A stretch of 64,000 nucleotides of DNA from Paratinospora sagittata (Eukaryota; Streptophyta; Magnoliopsida; Ranunculales; Menispermaceae). A program made the position numbers and the translations under genes. The first letter of the stretch is position 1, and each line of letters starts with the position of its first letter. The stretch is taken from the NCBI GenBank assembly GCA_035771175.1, contig CM069594.1, positions 18,118,770 through 18,182,769 of the forward strand, read 5' to 3'. Positions 22,012 through 31,533 of this stretch are shown in pieces. Under the pieces are notes generated by a model. That model searched no databases. It saw only the letters and a program-made list of their open reading frames with translations, and had not been told where the DNA came from.

Positions 22012-22805
22012 AATGTTAGGTTTAAAATCCTTAAAAAGATAAAAACACTAGTACAGGGTGTTAGAGAGGAGCCATATGAGAGGATGAGATATGAGGAGGT
22101 GATGAAAGCTTTTAAGAAAAAAGTTCCTCCTGCATTTTTTGGTAGTTTAGTGTTAGAAACAAATGAGAACCTGTTGCTGAGAATATAAACCATTTTTTTA
22201 TGATATGCAGGTCTCTAAAAAAGATAAAGTTAGGTTAGCTAAATTCAAACTAACTGATAATGCCGAGAGATGGTGGCAAGCTATGATCAGGGCACACAAG
22301 ACGATCAACTTTTGGGATAGATTTAAGGTGTTATTTTATGAAGGCTTCTACCCTCAATCTGAAATTGATAAAAGACAGAAGGAGTTTATAAATTTGAAGC
22401 AAGGGACTATGACTGTTCAGGAGTAGGAACATGAGTTCAATAAACTGGCCCGGTTTGCTGCAAAATGGTGGCGACTCATACTCTGCAAATGAAGAGGATC
22501 AAAAATGGCATTAGAGATCCAGGCATTGGACTTTGAGACAACCGTGGTTGTAGGAAGACCGCTTGCACCTCCAGCACCGCCAAAATCTTCTAAGAAGTAC
22601 TTGTCAATCCCTGAAAAGGAAAAAGGCAAATGGAACAAGAAATTCTTGGCTAATCATAAGAAGCCTAAAGTGGGTGAAGTAGCGAGTGGAGTTGAGACTC
22701 AGATGAATTCAAAGGTTTCAATTCCACTAGCACCATTCCCAATGTCAGTGGTAGTGAGGCACAAACTACGGGGAGACCTCTGAGTCAGAGTTCTTCTTTG
22801 ATGTA
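22012..22805 (+). pseudogene. Gypsy gag, degenerate
   Basis: Fragments of a Ty3/gypsy capsid protein in shifting frames. At 22040-22140 is an upstream segment. At 22205-22426 is the retrotransposon gag domain core (RLAKFKLTDNAERWW, FKVLFYEGFYP, LKQGTMTVQE), with a stop right after. At 22430-22500 comes the EFNKLARF-type continuation, and at 22505-22780 a basic/proline region. Cut at 22811 by the E1 LTR. In this family gag forms the virus-like particle. No zinc knuckle is seen. Confidence 0.75.
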
Positions 22806-22810
22806 ACCAT

Positions 22811-24564
22811 TGTTGGCCCAGGAGTGTCCAAGAGGAGGTGAATTGGACACTATAGTCAATTAAAAACTTTAAATAAAACTTGCAGTGAAATGACAAATAG
22901 ATAGTAAAGAAAACAGGTATTGCACAGATGATTTATAATGGTTCAGCGATATTCCTACCTTCACTACCTAACCTCTTCAATTAGGATTTCAAACCTTACT
23001 AACGGATCTTCTTACGGGTGAAGATCAAACCGTTACACTTTTTCTCAATATCACAGGTTTGAGAACAACCGTTACAACTTTCAACTTACAGGCTTGAGAT
23101 CTACCTACTCTCTTAACTTACAGGTGCGAAACTACCTATACTCTTGGCTTCATAGCTGCAAGACTACCTATACACTCAAATTCACGAGTATGAGCAACCA
23201 CTAACAATCCTAACTTACAAGGATAACTTTCTGCAACTTTTACAATTGCAATTACAACTCGATTCAGATGAAAGATATACAATTTAGTACACAGAATCCT
23301 ATGAACCTTTTACTCGAGAAAAACTTCTTTCAGCAATAAGATATGAATTCAAATATAGTTGAAATCCGAGTAAAAACAATATGTTTTTCTTTCATAGGTT
23401 TTCCAAAGAGATAAGATATAGAATATGCTAAAAATGAAAAACCATTCATTGAAAGAAAAAAAAAATTAATAGAAGTAGCCTTCTCTTTTCTTTTCAAAGT
23501 TAAAACATCGACTAACCTTCAAAACATTTTAGCTCAAACAAAAAGTTCTCTTGTTCGATTATGAATTTCTCTTCTTTATAAAATAGTTTGTGTGCCAAGA
23601 TCGTTGTGTTCAAATTCAAAATGAATTTTAAACATTGAGTCAAAACGGTCTAAATCTTCCATGGAATTGGTAAGTTTAGTTTTTGTGAAAGTTGTTCTGG
23701 TTGAATTTAGTTCGCACGAGAATAGAAATAATCAGAAATCCTCCGTTCAAGCAACTGAAATGTCAATGGTCAGATGACAATTTCTTTTCAGTTTTCTGAC
23801 ACTATTCTACCAGCGTCCCAAAATAAATTGTTCTGAAAATTTAATTTTCACTGACTTACTCATGAAGGGTGTTAATGCTTCGTTAGTATCCTGACGAGCT
23901 TAAGTACCAGAAACTTAAGTCTTCAGATGAGGGCGCTAATGCTCTATTAGTGTCCTGACGCGCAATTGTTGGCTTTTAGGTTCATTCAATGAGAGCGTTC
24001 ATACTCGATTAGCATCCTGACGTGAATGATAAACATGCAAACCAAGAAACCATCAACGCCTTGATGGTCTATTAGCGTCCTACAATATTAGCTCAATATT
24101 AAGTGACTAGCCACCGCATTAGCATCTTGATCGACCATTAGCTTCCTGAAAGACACTGAAACAATTTTTCTTGAAATTTGATTTTTCAAAAATACGATTA
24201 AATCAAATCAATACTTGAGCTTTTTGGATCAAATCAAACATTCAGAAAATTGTTCAAATGGCTCAGAAATCAATTGAAAAACCTTTGAGTAAAATCGATA
24301 GAAATCATTTTCTTCGAAATCCTAAGTCTTTGAGAATAAATATTATTTTGCTGAAAAGAGGTTTTGAGTAAGGTTCTACAATCTAACATTTAACCCTTTT
24401 TAACCTTGATCTTAACAACTTGGCTTAGCATGAACTTGATTGATTGAGACTTGACTTTTTTCAAACTGATTTGTTAAAACACTTCAACAACATCATTAGA
24501 TCATAAGATTGAGTGATTTGGAATCATCAAAACATTCTTTCATAGGGTTCCTCTTGAGATAACA
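22811..24564 (-). mobile_element. 3' LTR of copia-type element E1
   Basis: On the minus strand it starts TGTTATCTCAAGAGGAACCC (24564) beside the PPT and ends CCTGGGCCAACA (22811), 1754 bp. It pairs with the interrupted 5' LTR at 29524-42598. It carries about 33-bp repeats at 22990-23215 (ACTTACAGG...AGACTACCTATAC units), a TATA-like TTTATAAAG near 23574-23582 (minus strand), and a type A dyad array at 23860-24160. Left flank ACCAT (22806-22810) has no surviving partner because the right end of the element is lost. Confidence 0.92.
23860..24160 (-). repeat. Dyad-motif array (type A), E1 3' LTR
   Basis: Plus-strand units such as GAGGGCGCTAATGCTCTATT followed by AGTGTCCTGACG near 23932. Others begin near 23872, 23990 and 24055. 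Reverse orientation relative to 16617-17285, as expected for a minus-strand LTR. Confidence 0.75.
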
Positions 24565-24949
24565 ATCTCCCCCTTTTTGATGATTTCAAATGCTCATTAT
24601 ACCTTTCAATAAATAGATAAAAAACAGCCATAGAAAAAAGCTCATGTACACAGTCATATTCTTGTCAATAAGCATATTCATTGAAGATCAAAAGTCGTGA
24701 TTCATGATTCATAATGTCCAAAATTTACAAAGCAGAACATGATTCAAACATATCATTCAAACACATTATGAATACAAATTTGTTCTTCTCCCCCTAAATT
24801 TAAGATATCTCTTCTCCTCCTTTTGAAAACATAAAAAAGGTAGCATCAGAACACACTACATGTTCTTCCCTTTCCCTTTTGGCTTGTCTGGTTCCCCTTT
24901 AGCTTTGCCTTTGCCTTTTATCATTTATGAAATTCCTTACGAAATTGGC
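24565..24949 (-). other. E1 polypurine tracts and 3' untranslated region
   Basis: The LTR-adjacent PPT reads AAAAAGGGGGAGAT on the minus strand (24565-24578). A second PPT-like tract lies at 24786-24796. No gene is seen. Region 24880-24920 is purine-rich on the minus strand and repeated in style in E2 (31400-31450). Confidence 0.7.
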
Positions 24950-27481
24950 AAAGGAAGTTTTAAAGGAATGTGAATTGGAGTCAGAAGGATTAGTTGGGTC
25001 AGTTCTCTGAAAAGATTGACAATATCTTTCAACAAGACCAGTGGCAAAGGTTGGAGAAAGCTTTACTCCTTCAAATTGTGGCCTTACAACAGATGTGTGG
25101 GTCTGGAAATTTCAAAGACATCATCTTCATTAGGTTAAGGTGTCAAGTATCTGGAGATTTGTGCAACTGGCACAAAGTCCTTTGGCTCTTCATCAGTATC
25201 AACTTCTTCTTGTTCTTCAAACAAGTGCTCAGGCATATTAGATTTATCTCGAGGCAATCTTGGCCTTGTGAATCTTGGTGCCAAAGGAGCTTTTGGAACA
25301 TGTATTCCCTTCTTTCTTAACAACTCGTACAACAAGTTGAATCTCTTCATATGGGTAATGACAAACCAAATTGAAGAATGGAGTCTTCTCAAGATGAGCT
25401 TGAAGGTTTCCTCTATGAAGCTACAACTTTTTCAATTCTATCAGTTGCTCTTGTGACAGTGTATGAGAGATCCAAAATGGTACAAGATAGAAACGAGACG
25501 TTGGTCTCTATGCTAGACATCTTTTATGATACTTGAGCAATTGAAGAAAGCAAATTATCCAACTTTCGACCATCAACATTGATAGGACTAGAAGTATTTG
25601 ACAGAACTGTGGTCTTGAAACTTGCAATTGCCTCCAAGACTTGTTGAGAATCAATTGTGGTTGAAGGTGAAGATGCTGCAGATTTCAGACTTGAAATAAT
25701 ATCAAGTACAGGCTTCAGAAACTCTTGATCAACCTTAGGGCCTGCTGAGAATGTGATGACATTCTTGATACTCAAAATATCTTCTGAAATTGTCTACAAA
25801 GAATTCTGATCTAATGTTGGTTGAGTTGAAGTTGAAGACTGAGGAGATAGAGTAACTAATGACTCTCTGATTTGCCTAAGACTCTCTTGAATATCACTTA
25901 AGCAACTCATATTTGGAGCAGCTGAGCTTGTACATGGCATACTTGTTTTCAAGTTTTCAAACTATCTTTCCAAACTAGTCACCATACTATTAAGCTTGTC
26001 AGATACTTGCACTTGACCTTCAGTGCACTTCTTGATTTCTTCTTCATTTGCCATTCCTTGATTAGTGATTAATTTATTCACTTTGTCAATCATTACAACT
26101 CTTTGTTCCTCTTGAATTGTTTTGATCTTCTTTATCAGATTTTCTTCATTAAAGATAACAGTAGAAGTTTGATCAGTGAAGTGGTGAACTAGTAAAACAT
26201 ACCCACCATGATCAGTAAAATGTTACGGTGATTGGACCTCAAACCTCTCTTCTATTCTTTCTTCTTATTGGATAACTGGAGGGACTATTGAAGTGGCTTC
26301 TTCACCAACTGTCTCATGGGGTTCCTCTTCCATAAGAACATCCCCTCTAAAAGGCAAGTGTTATGTTGTCCTTTCAGAATCATCTCCTTCCTCTTGAGCC
26401 TTATCAGTATCCATTCTTTCTTTAACTTCCTCCTTGAAGGGTTTAGTTTGAACTTCTTGAGAGATAGCCTTGGAGTGATACCATCTCTTGTGTGCAGGAG
26501 CATACACATATTTCATCAATTTCACTTTGGTATATCTTATGCATCCATATCTATCCAGCTCCTTCTTCTCTTCATCAGCTAAATGAACACATGTTTTCTC
26601 TTGCAGAGGTGTGAGATGCATCCCAAATGGTAATCTGCCTCCTCTTTTTTATGTAGTATCAATCACATGCATAACGATGTAAGGAAGGTTGATTTTTCTT
26701 TTTTAAAGGATGCACCAAGTGATGAACAAATCCAGTTCATTTACACTTCCCCTACTGCCAGATCTTGGCTAAAACACATGGGGCATTATATTGTGAATGA
26801 TTCTAGGTATAAGCTCAAAGGACTAATTGGTGAACATACTATCCACCTATGTGTGATCCTTTTTCCTAAACAAGAAGTTCAAGGCTGCAACACTATTGTA
26901 ACCTGGAAATAGGATTCCTTGCTTTGAGAAGGTGGGGACTTATTCAACATTAGGCAATGAGAATGTACTGATAAAGTACTGAGGAGAGATCTCTAGGGAC
27001 TTCCCTTTGACATGGGTTTTCCTAACTACCCCATACCTTGGTTTCTTCTGGAGATTCAAATAAAGTTCTTTAACAAGATTTCGAAACTTCTTGTTTTGGT
27101 AAGAACAAAATTGTGCCCAACCCTTGAGTTCAAAAAAAGGTTGCACATTCAAGTGTGCCTTTGCAAACAAGTGGAAATTTACAAAGAATCCATCTAGAGT
27201 AGATCTAGTAGCTAATTTCTCTAACTTTTCTATCTTTTTGGATTTCTTGGTAGTTTGAGCTGATGTGGATGGCTCAGATTGGAGGTTATCAGTTGGAACT
27301 ACTACTAGCTCCAGCGGAGGTGTTTCAGTGGTTGTGGTTGTAGATACATTAGGGGTTGGAACACTAAGTTTTGTTTGATTTTCTTCTATTCTGGGTCTCA
27401 CTCTCCTGGATAGAGAAGGAGAAGGTGACGATGCTCACTTACTACTGAGTAAGTAGGTAATTTCGTAACTGTTCGTGCCAT
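24950..27481 (-). pseudogene. Env-like/plant transposon-domain ORF of E1, degenerate
   Basis: Probable start at the ATG read from 27481. A frameshift occurs near 27420. Then RPRIEENQTK leads into a Ser/Thr/Pro linker and the conserved domain (27190-26940: LDGFFVNFHLF, ELKGWAQF, LVKELYLNL, VKGKSLEISPQY). The domain continues in broken frames to about 26600. A charged stretch follows (KPFKEEVKERMDTDKAQEE), then a low-complexity coiled region to about 25130 and a C-terminal segment. Many stops and shifts. It is paralogous to 31534-34354. No signal peptide or convincing membrane segment is visible, so 'env-like' refers only to its position between the core genes and the 3' LTR. Confidence 0.7.
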
Positions 27482-28270
27482 TGATCTAGACTCGATTTCT
27501 AACAGAAATAGATTTCCTAGGGTTTTCTAGCTCAGGATTTGATGGAAAAGCAAAATTTTACCTTCTAAAACGAAAAAACACTTAATTGGATTAATTGAAG
27601 ACAAAAATTACAGAGCTTCCATTACTGGTTTCCTATTCCTCTTTCTCTTAGTAGCGTCTTCAAGCTTCATGAGAATGACGAAGCTTCTTCAATTTATAGG
27701 TTTTTGTTCTATCTTGGATAAGCGTCCTCAAGCTTCACGAGCAACCTGATATGCATGGACTAAACTTCGATCAACAACTCGATTAGCGCCCTAGAGAGCT
27801 ATTAGCGTCCTAATGGTAACTATTACACTAGCAAAGGTGCACACTAGCATCCTTATGGATGATGAGCGTCCTAATGACTCTAAGTGAAACTTCTTGTTTA
27901 CTGCTGCATTTGTCCTAAAGCATCTCCAACGTCCTCCTCTATACTGAATACAAAATTTTAGCAACCATTTCATAGTTTTCTAATTTGAATTCGTTTTGAC
28001 ATTTTGAATAGATAATCATTAATGGTGATTTCATTCTTACAAATAGATCATCAAAGTATCATAATTTGCATAGATCATCAAAGTATCATAATTTGCATAG
28101 ATCATCATAACATTCCTTATCAATTATGCATTCAAGTATTCCAATATTTCAAAATCATTTTGATAAAGAACTGACACATTGATCAATTTCAATGATTACT
28201 GAAGGATATGATATTGCAAATAGGCATGGCAGTAATCTGTAAATTGTAAAGTGAAATATACCTTAAGGAT
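27482..28270 (-). promoter_or_regulatory. Putative internal promoter of E1 env-like ORF
   Basis: Upstream (minus strand) of the env-like ATG lie a TATA box CCTATAAATT at 27691-27700 and then, at 27715-27885, type A motif units (TAAGCGTCCTCAAGC, GCGCCCTAGAGAGC, ATTAGCGTCCTAATGG, ATGAGCGTCCTAATG). The far end has TTAAGGTATATTTC (about 28255), similar to TTAAGGTATATCTT at 16449 in the E3 LTR. Array-then-TATA order matches the LTRs. The TATA-ATG distance is about 210 bp. A perfect 27-bp tandem duplication lies at about 28045-28100. Promoter function is inference. Confidence 0.5.
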
Positions 28271-28389
28271 TCATCTCAAGGTACTACAAAGTCTTCGACT
28301 TGAGCAGTTTGACTTCTTCTGTTGAAGTAGCTGATATACTTCTTGAAGTAGCTGATATACTTCTTGAAGTTGACTATCTGTGTCTTCTT

Positions 28390-29466
28390 GTTGAAACTTC
28401 AATATGAATTTTTTCATCTTTAGTTCGATTTACCATTCTTACTGTGTTTGAAGATGTTGAAGATTCCTCTTCATCCTGTTGATTTATTGACATTTCAATG
28501 CTACCAATTTCACTTTTGTTTTTGTTTGGCAAGTTTGTCAATTCGTCTTCTTTTTCATATGAGGTTTATAATCCACTTAATATATAACTCATTTTTTTGA
28601 AACTGATTACAGAGGGATTTGAAAATTCTTCTAAAAACTGAATTTTATACTTCCACTTTTTTGGAAAGCTATTAAGAAAATATTTGACTAAAATAGAATG
28701 AGAGATATTTTTTTCAAAGTTTTTAAGTTCATTTGAGATTTGTTGAAATCTTTGCAAACCATTATGAACTGACTCATTTTCTAAAAATTTGAAGTGAGTA
28801 AATGCATCTTCTAATGCTCTAATTCGACCTCTAGTCTCATCTCTTCCTTCCATGGACTTAAACAAATCACAAAACTCTTTCAATGACATTTCCCATGGAT
28901 TGAAGGTTTCTGCTACAGTGGTCAATTTGTCATTCCATGATCTTGGAAGTTTATCACTAAAACAAACTATGGCTATGCCTGTAGGTATATCCTGACCCAA
29001 TTGTTTCATTCCATCAAAGATGGATTGATACCTATCTGAGGCAACATCTAGGGACTCTTCTTCAAGGATTTCAAAGTCATCAAGCAACTTTTCAAGTCCC
29101 TTGAGTTTCTCATCTAAGTTTCTTATTTTTTTCCTATGGATTTCTTTAAGAGTTTCCCAGATTTCCTTAGTTGTTTCAAAATGGTTGACTCTCTCCAACT
29201 CCTCAGTTGGGTAGATTGCAAAATATTGCATACACAACTTTGGAGTTTAGATTGTACCTAAGTTTTTCATCATCTTTCCAAGACTCTATTGGTTTGTTGG
29301 AAGTGACGTAAAAATTTACAATCATTTCCCATTGACCTATGCTTTGAGATGTGAAAAAAAATTTTATAACTTTTATCCATTCCTCAAAACAGTTTGTTCT
29401 AAGCAAAGGTGGTTTGTTCAAAACTTGTCCTACCTCCATAGTATGACCTCTATAAATTGTTGTCAT
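28390..29466 (-). pseudogene. Copia gag of E1, degenerate
   Basis: Starts at the ATG at 29466, 44 bp after the PBS. N-terminal LNKPPLLRTNCFEEWIK resembles the short gag N-terminal domain of copia elements. A frameshift near 29220 follows. Then comes the UBN2-type gag domain (ETTKEIWETLKEIH, LLDDFEILEEESLDVASDRY, IGxxIP-like region, CFSDKLPRSW, MSLKEFCDLFKSMEGR) and a repeated-type second half (FKFLENESVHNGLQRFQQIS, LVKYFLNSFPKKWKYKI). A stop lies near 28566, with an open acidic tail to about 28390. No CCHC knuckle, protease, integrase or RT follows; the next feature is the promoter-like region. A 21-bp tandem duplication lies at 28325-28366. Confidence 0.85.
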
Positions 29467-29509
29467 TTGTTGTGAAAGAAATTGTTAGATTTCTCTGATG
29501 AATAACACT

Positions 29510-29521
29510 GCTCTGATACCA
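29510..29521 (-). other. Primer binding site of E1
   Basis: The minus strand reads TGGTATCAGAGC, a full 12-nt match to the usual initiator tRNA-Met PBS, 2 nt inside the 5' LTR edge at 29524. It fixes the 5' LTR and the minus orientation of E1. Confidence 0.92.
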
Positions 29522-29867
29522 CTTGTTGGCCCATAAGTGTCCAAGAAAGGGGTGAATTGTACATTATAGTCAGTTAAAAAATTTAAATAAAACTTGTTGT
29601 GAAATGGCAAATAGACAGTAAAGAAAATAGGTATTGCGCAGATGATTTATAGTGGTTCAACAGTATGCCTACCTCCACTACCTAACCTCCCCAGTCAAGA
29701 TTTCAAACCTTACTAACGGATCTTCTAACGGGTGAAGATCAAACCGTTACACCTTTTCTTAATTCACGGGTTTGAGAACAACCGTTACAATTCTCAAGTT
29801 ACAGGCTTGAGATATACATACACTCTTGACTTACAGGTGGAAGACTACCTATACTCTTGGCTTCACA

Positions 29868-30513
29868 TGTCACGCCCCGGCCGCCGCCGCGAGCGCTGGC
29901 GCACCACCACGACCTCAGCCGTGTGGCGAACGCCAGCCATTATATATCCACAGTATTGTCTTCATTGGGGTCCACAGAACACTGCACGCACCCAACGACC
30001 TTTGTCCTTTTCCTATGCAAAACACTGCACAGTCCAGGGGCCTCCCCCAAGTTCGAACTCGCAACCTCTTCCTCATAAGGTTAGATTTCGCAACTTGAGT
30101 ACCCATTGAACACATAAGGCCTTTTTGTCACGCCCTGGCCGCCGTCGCGAGCGCGGGCGCACCACCACGACCTCAGCCGTGTGGCGAACGCCAGCCATTA
30201 TATATCCACAATATTGTCTTCATTGGGGTCCACAGAACACTACACGCACCTAACGACCTTTGTCCTTTCCCTCAATTGATACTCAAGTTGCGAAATCTAA
30301 CCTTATGAGGAAGAGGTTGCGAGTTCGAACTTGGGGGAGGCCCCTGGACTGTGCAGTGTTCTGCATAGGGAAAGGACAAAGGTCGTTGGGTGCGTGCAGT
30401 GTTCTGTGGACCCCAATGAAGATAATACTGTGGATATATAATGGCTGGCGTTCGCCACACGGCTGAGGTCGTGGTGGTGCGCCCGCGCTCGCGGCGGCGG
30501 CCGGGGCGTGACA
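29868..30513. mobile_element. GC-rich foldback element with 5-bp TSD
   Basis: A 646-bp insertion whose ends are TGTCACGCCCCGGCC and its exact inverse, flanked by TCACA (29863-29867 and 30514-30518). Left arm 29868-30104 and right arm 30273-30513 are inverted repeats of about 236 bp with only a few differences. A third, direct, partial copy (30126-30272) lies between them. Each full arm holds a GAGTTCGAACT box (left, inverted, near 30052-30062; right near 30318-30330) resembling a tRNA-type pol III B box. No coding capacity: the open frames over it are mirror images. It is far richer in G+C than its surroundings. Confidence 0.88.
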
Positions 30514-30528
30514 TCACAGGTGCAAGAC

Positions 30529-31031
30529 TGTTGGCCAGGTGCGTCCGAAAGGGGGGTGAATTGGACACTTAGACAAATTAAAAATCAATACAATGGCAAA
30601 CAATAAAGTGCAGAATCAAATGAAATTAACATTTTAACATTCCTGATAGAAACTTAAAAATAATTTTAACATTTTTCACATTTTAAAGCTCGATTAAACA
30701 TGATTAAACACTCGACATTTTGAATCAAATCAAACATTGAAAATTCATTAAATGATCGATAAAATCAATGAAAATACTTTGAAATCTAATCGACTAAACC
30801 ATGCAATCATGCACATTTGTAAACGTTGTTGGGAGTTATTTGAGCGAAAGTTTTACATTTTAAGTACTCAAAACTTGAAGCCTTGATCTTGATTAATCAA
30901 TTGTCTTATAAGCTCAACTCTTTGATCTTGATTCATGATATTTCTGAAACACTTAACATGATCATTAGATACTCAATTGAGTAGTTTGGAATCATCAAAA
31001 TATTCGTATCATGGGGTTCCTTGAGATAGCA
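30529..31031 (-). mobile_element. 3' LTR of E2, internally deleted
   Basis: Minus strand starts TGCTATCTCAAGGAACCCC (31031) and ends ACCTGGCCAACA (30529), only 503 bp against about 2.0 kb for the 5' LTR. After the first ~120 bp (GTGAATTGGACACTTAGAC block) it jumps to sequence equivalent to 41440. The deletion removes the about 33-bp repeats, the TATA box and the dyad array. The PPT AAAAAAGGGGGAGAT adjoins at 31032. Confidence 0.9.
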
Positions 31032-31533
31032 ATCTCCCCCTTTTTTGATAATTTCAAACACTCAAATACCATTTTGCAAAGTGATACATAGATACACATA
31101 TTTTCATACAAATCACATTAGCATGGAGTAGAGATATTAAAGATTGTATTCATTCAAGATCAGTAAATTATTTAATGGTCATTGTAAACACAAAAACATA
31201 TTATGGATCAGATCAAATACAACATCAAACATATACATTCATTCAAGTTCATTTAAATACACATTTTTTCTCCCCATTAAATATTCATTTAGGAACTTTT
31301 CTTATCTTGTAGTTTCCCTTGGCAAGTCTGACTTAGTCTTTATTTTTCCATTTCTTCTTCAGTTCTTCTCCTCTTTTTGAAAACAAAAAAAAGGTAGACT
31401 AGCTAGAGATGGGGCCTTTCCCTTTTCTTTTTTTGTCATCCTCCTTTTTTTTTATCCACTTGAGCTTCCTTCGTTCTCCTCGGATTGACACGCTTGTTTT
31501 ACTTCCTTAAGGAATTTTTCAAGTACTTTCTTT
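31032..31533 (-). other. E2 3' untranslated region
   Basis: PPT at 31032-31047, then AT-rich sequence without a gene. A purine-rich (minus strand) segment at 31370-31450 resembles that of E1. Confidence 0.6.

Noticed and set aside
30310..30335. tRNA gene
   Set aside because: Only a B-box-like GAGTTCGAACT is present; no cloverleaf, A box or terminator can be formed around it.
29732..30568. Several overlapping frames of 66-125 codons on both strands
   Set aside because: They fall on the inverted arms of the foldback element and are mirror images of each other; the GC-rich sequence simply lacks stops.
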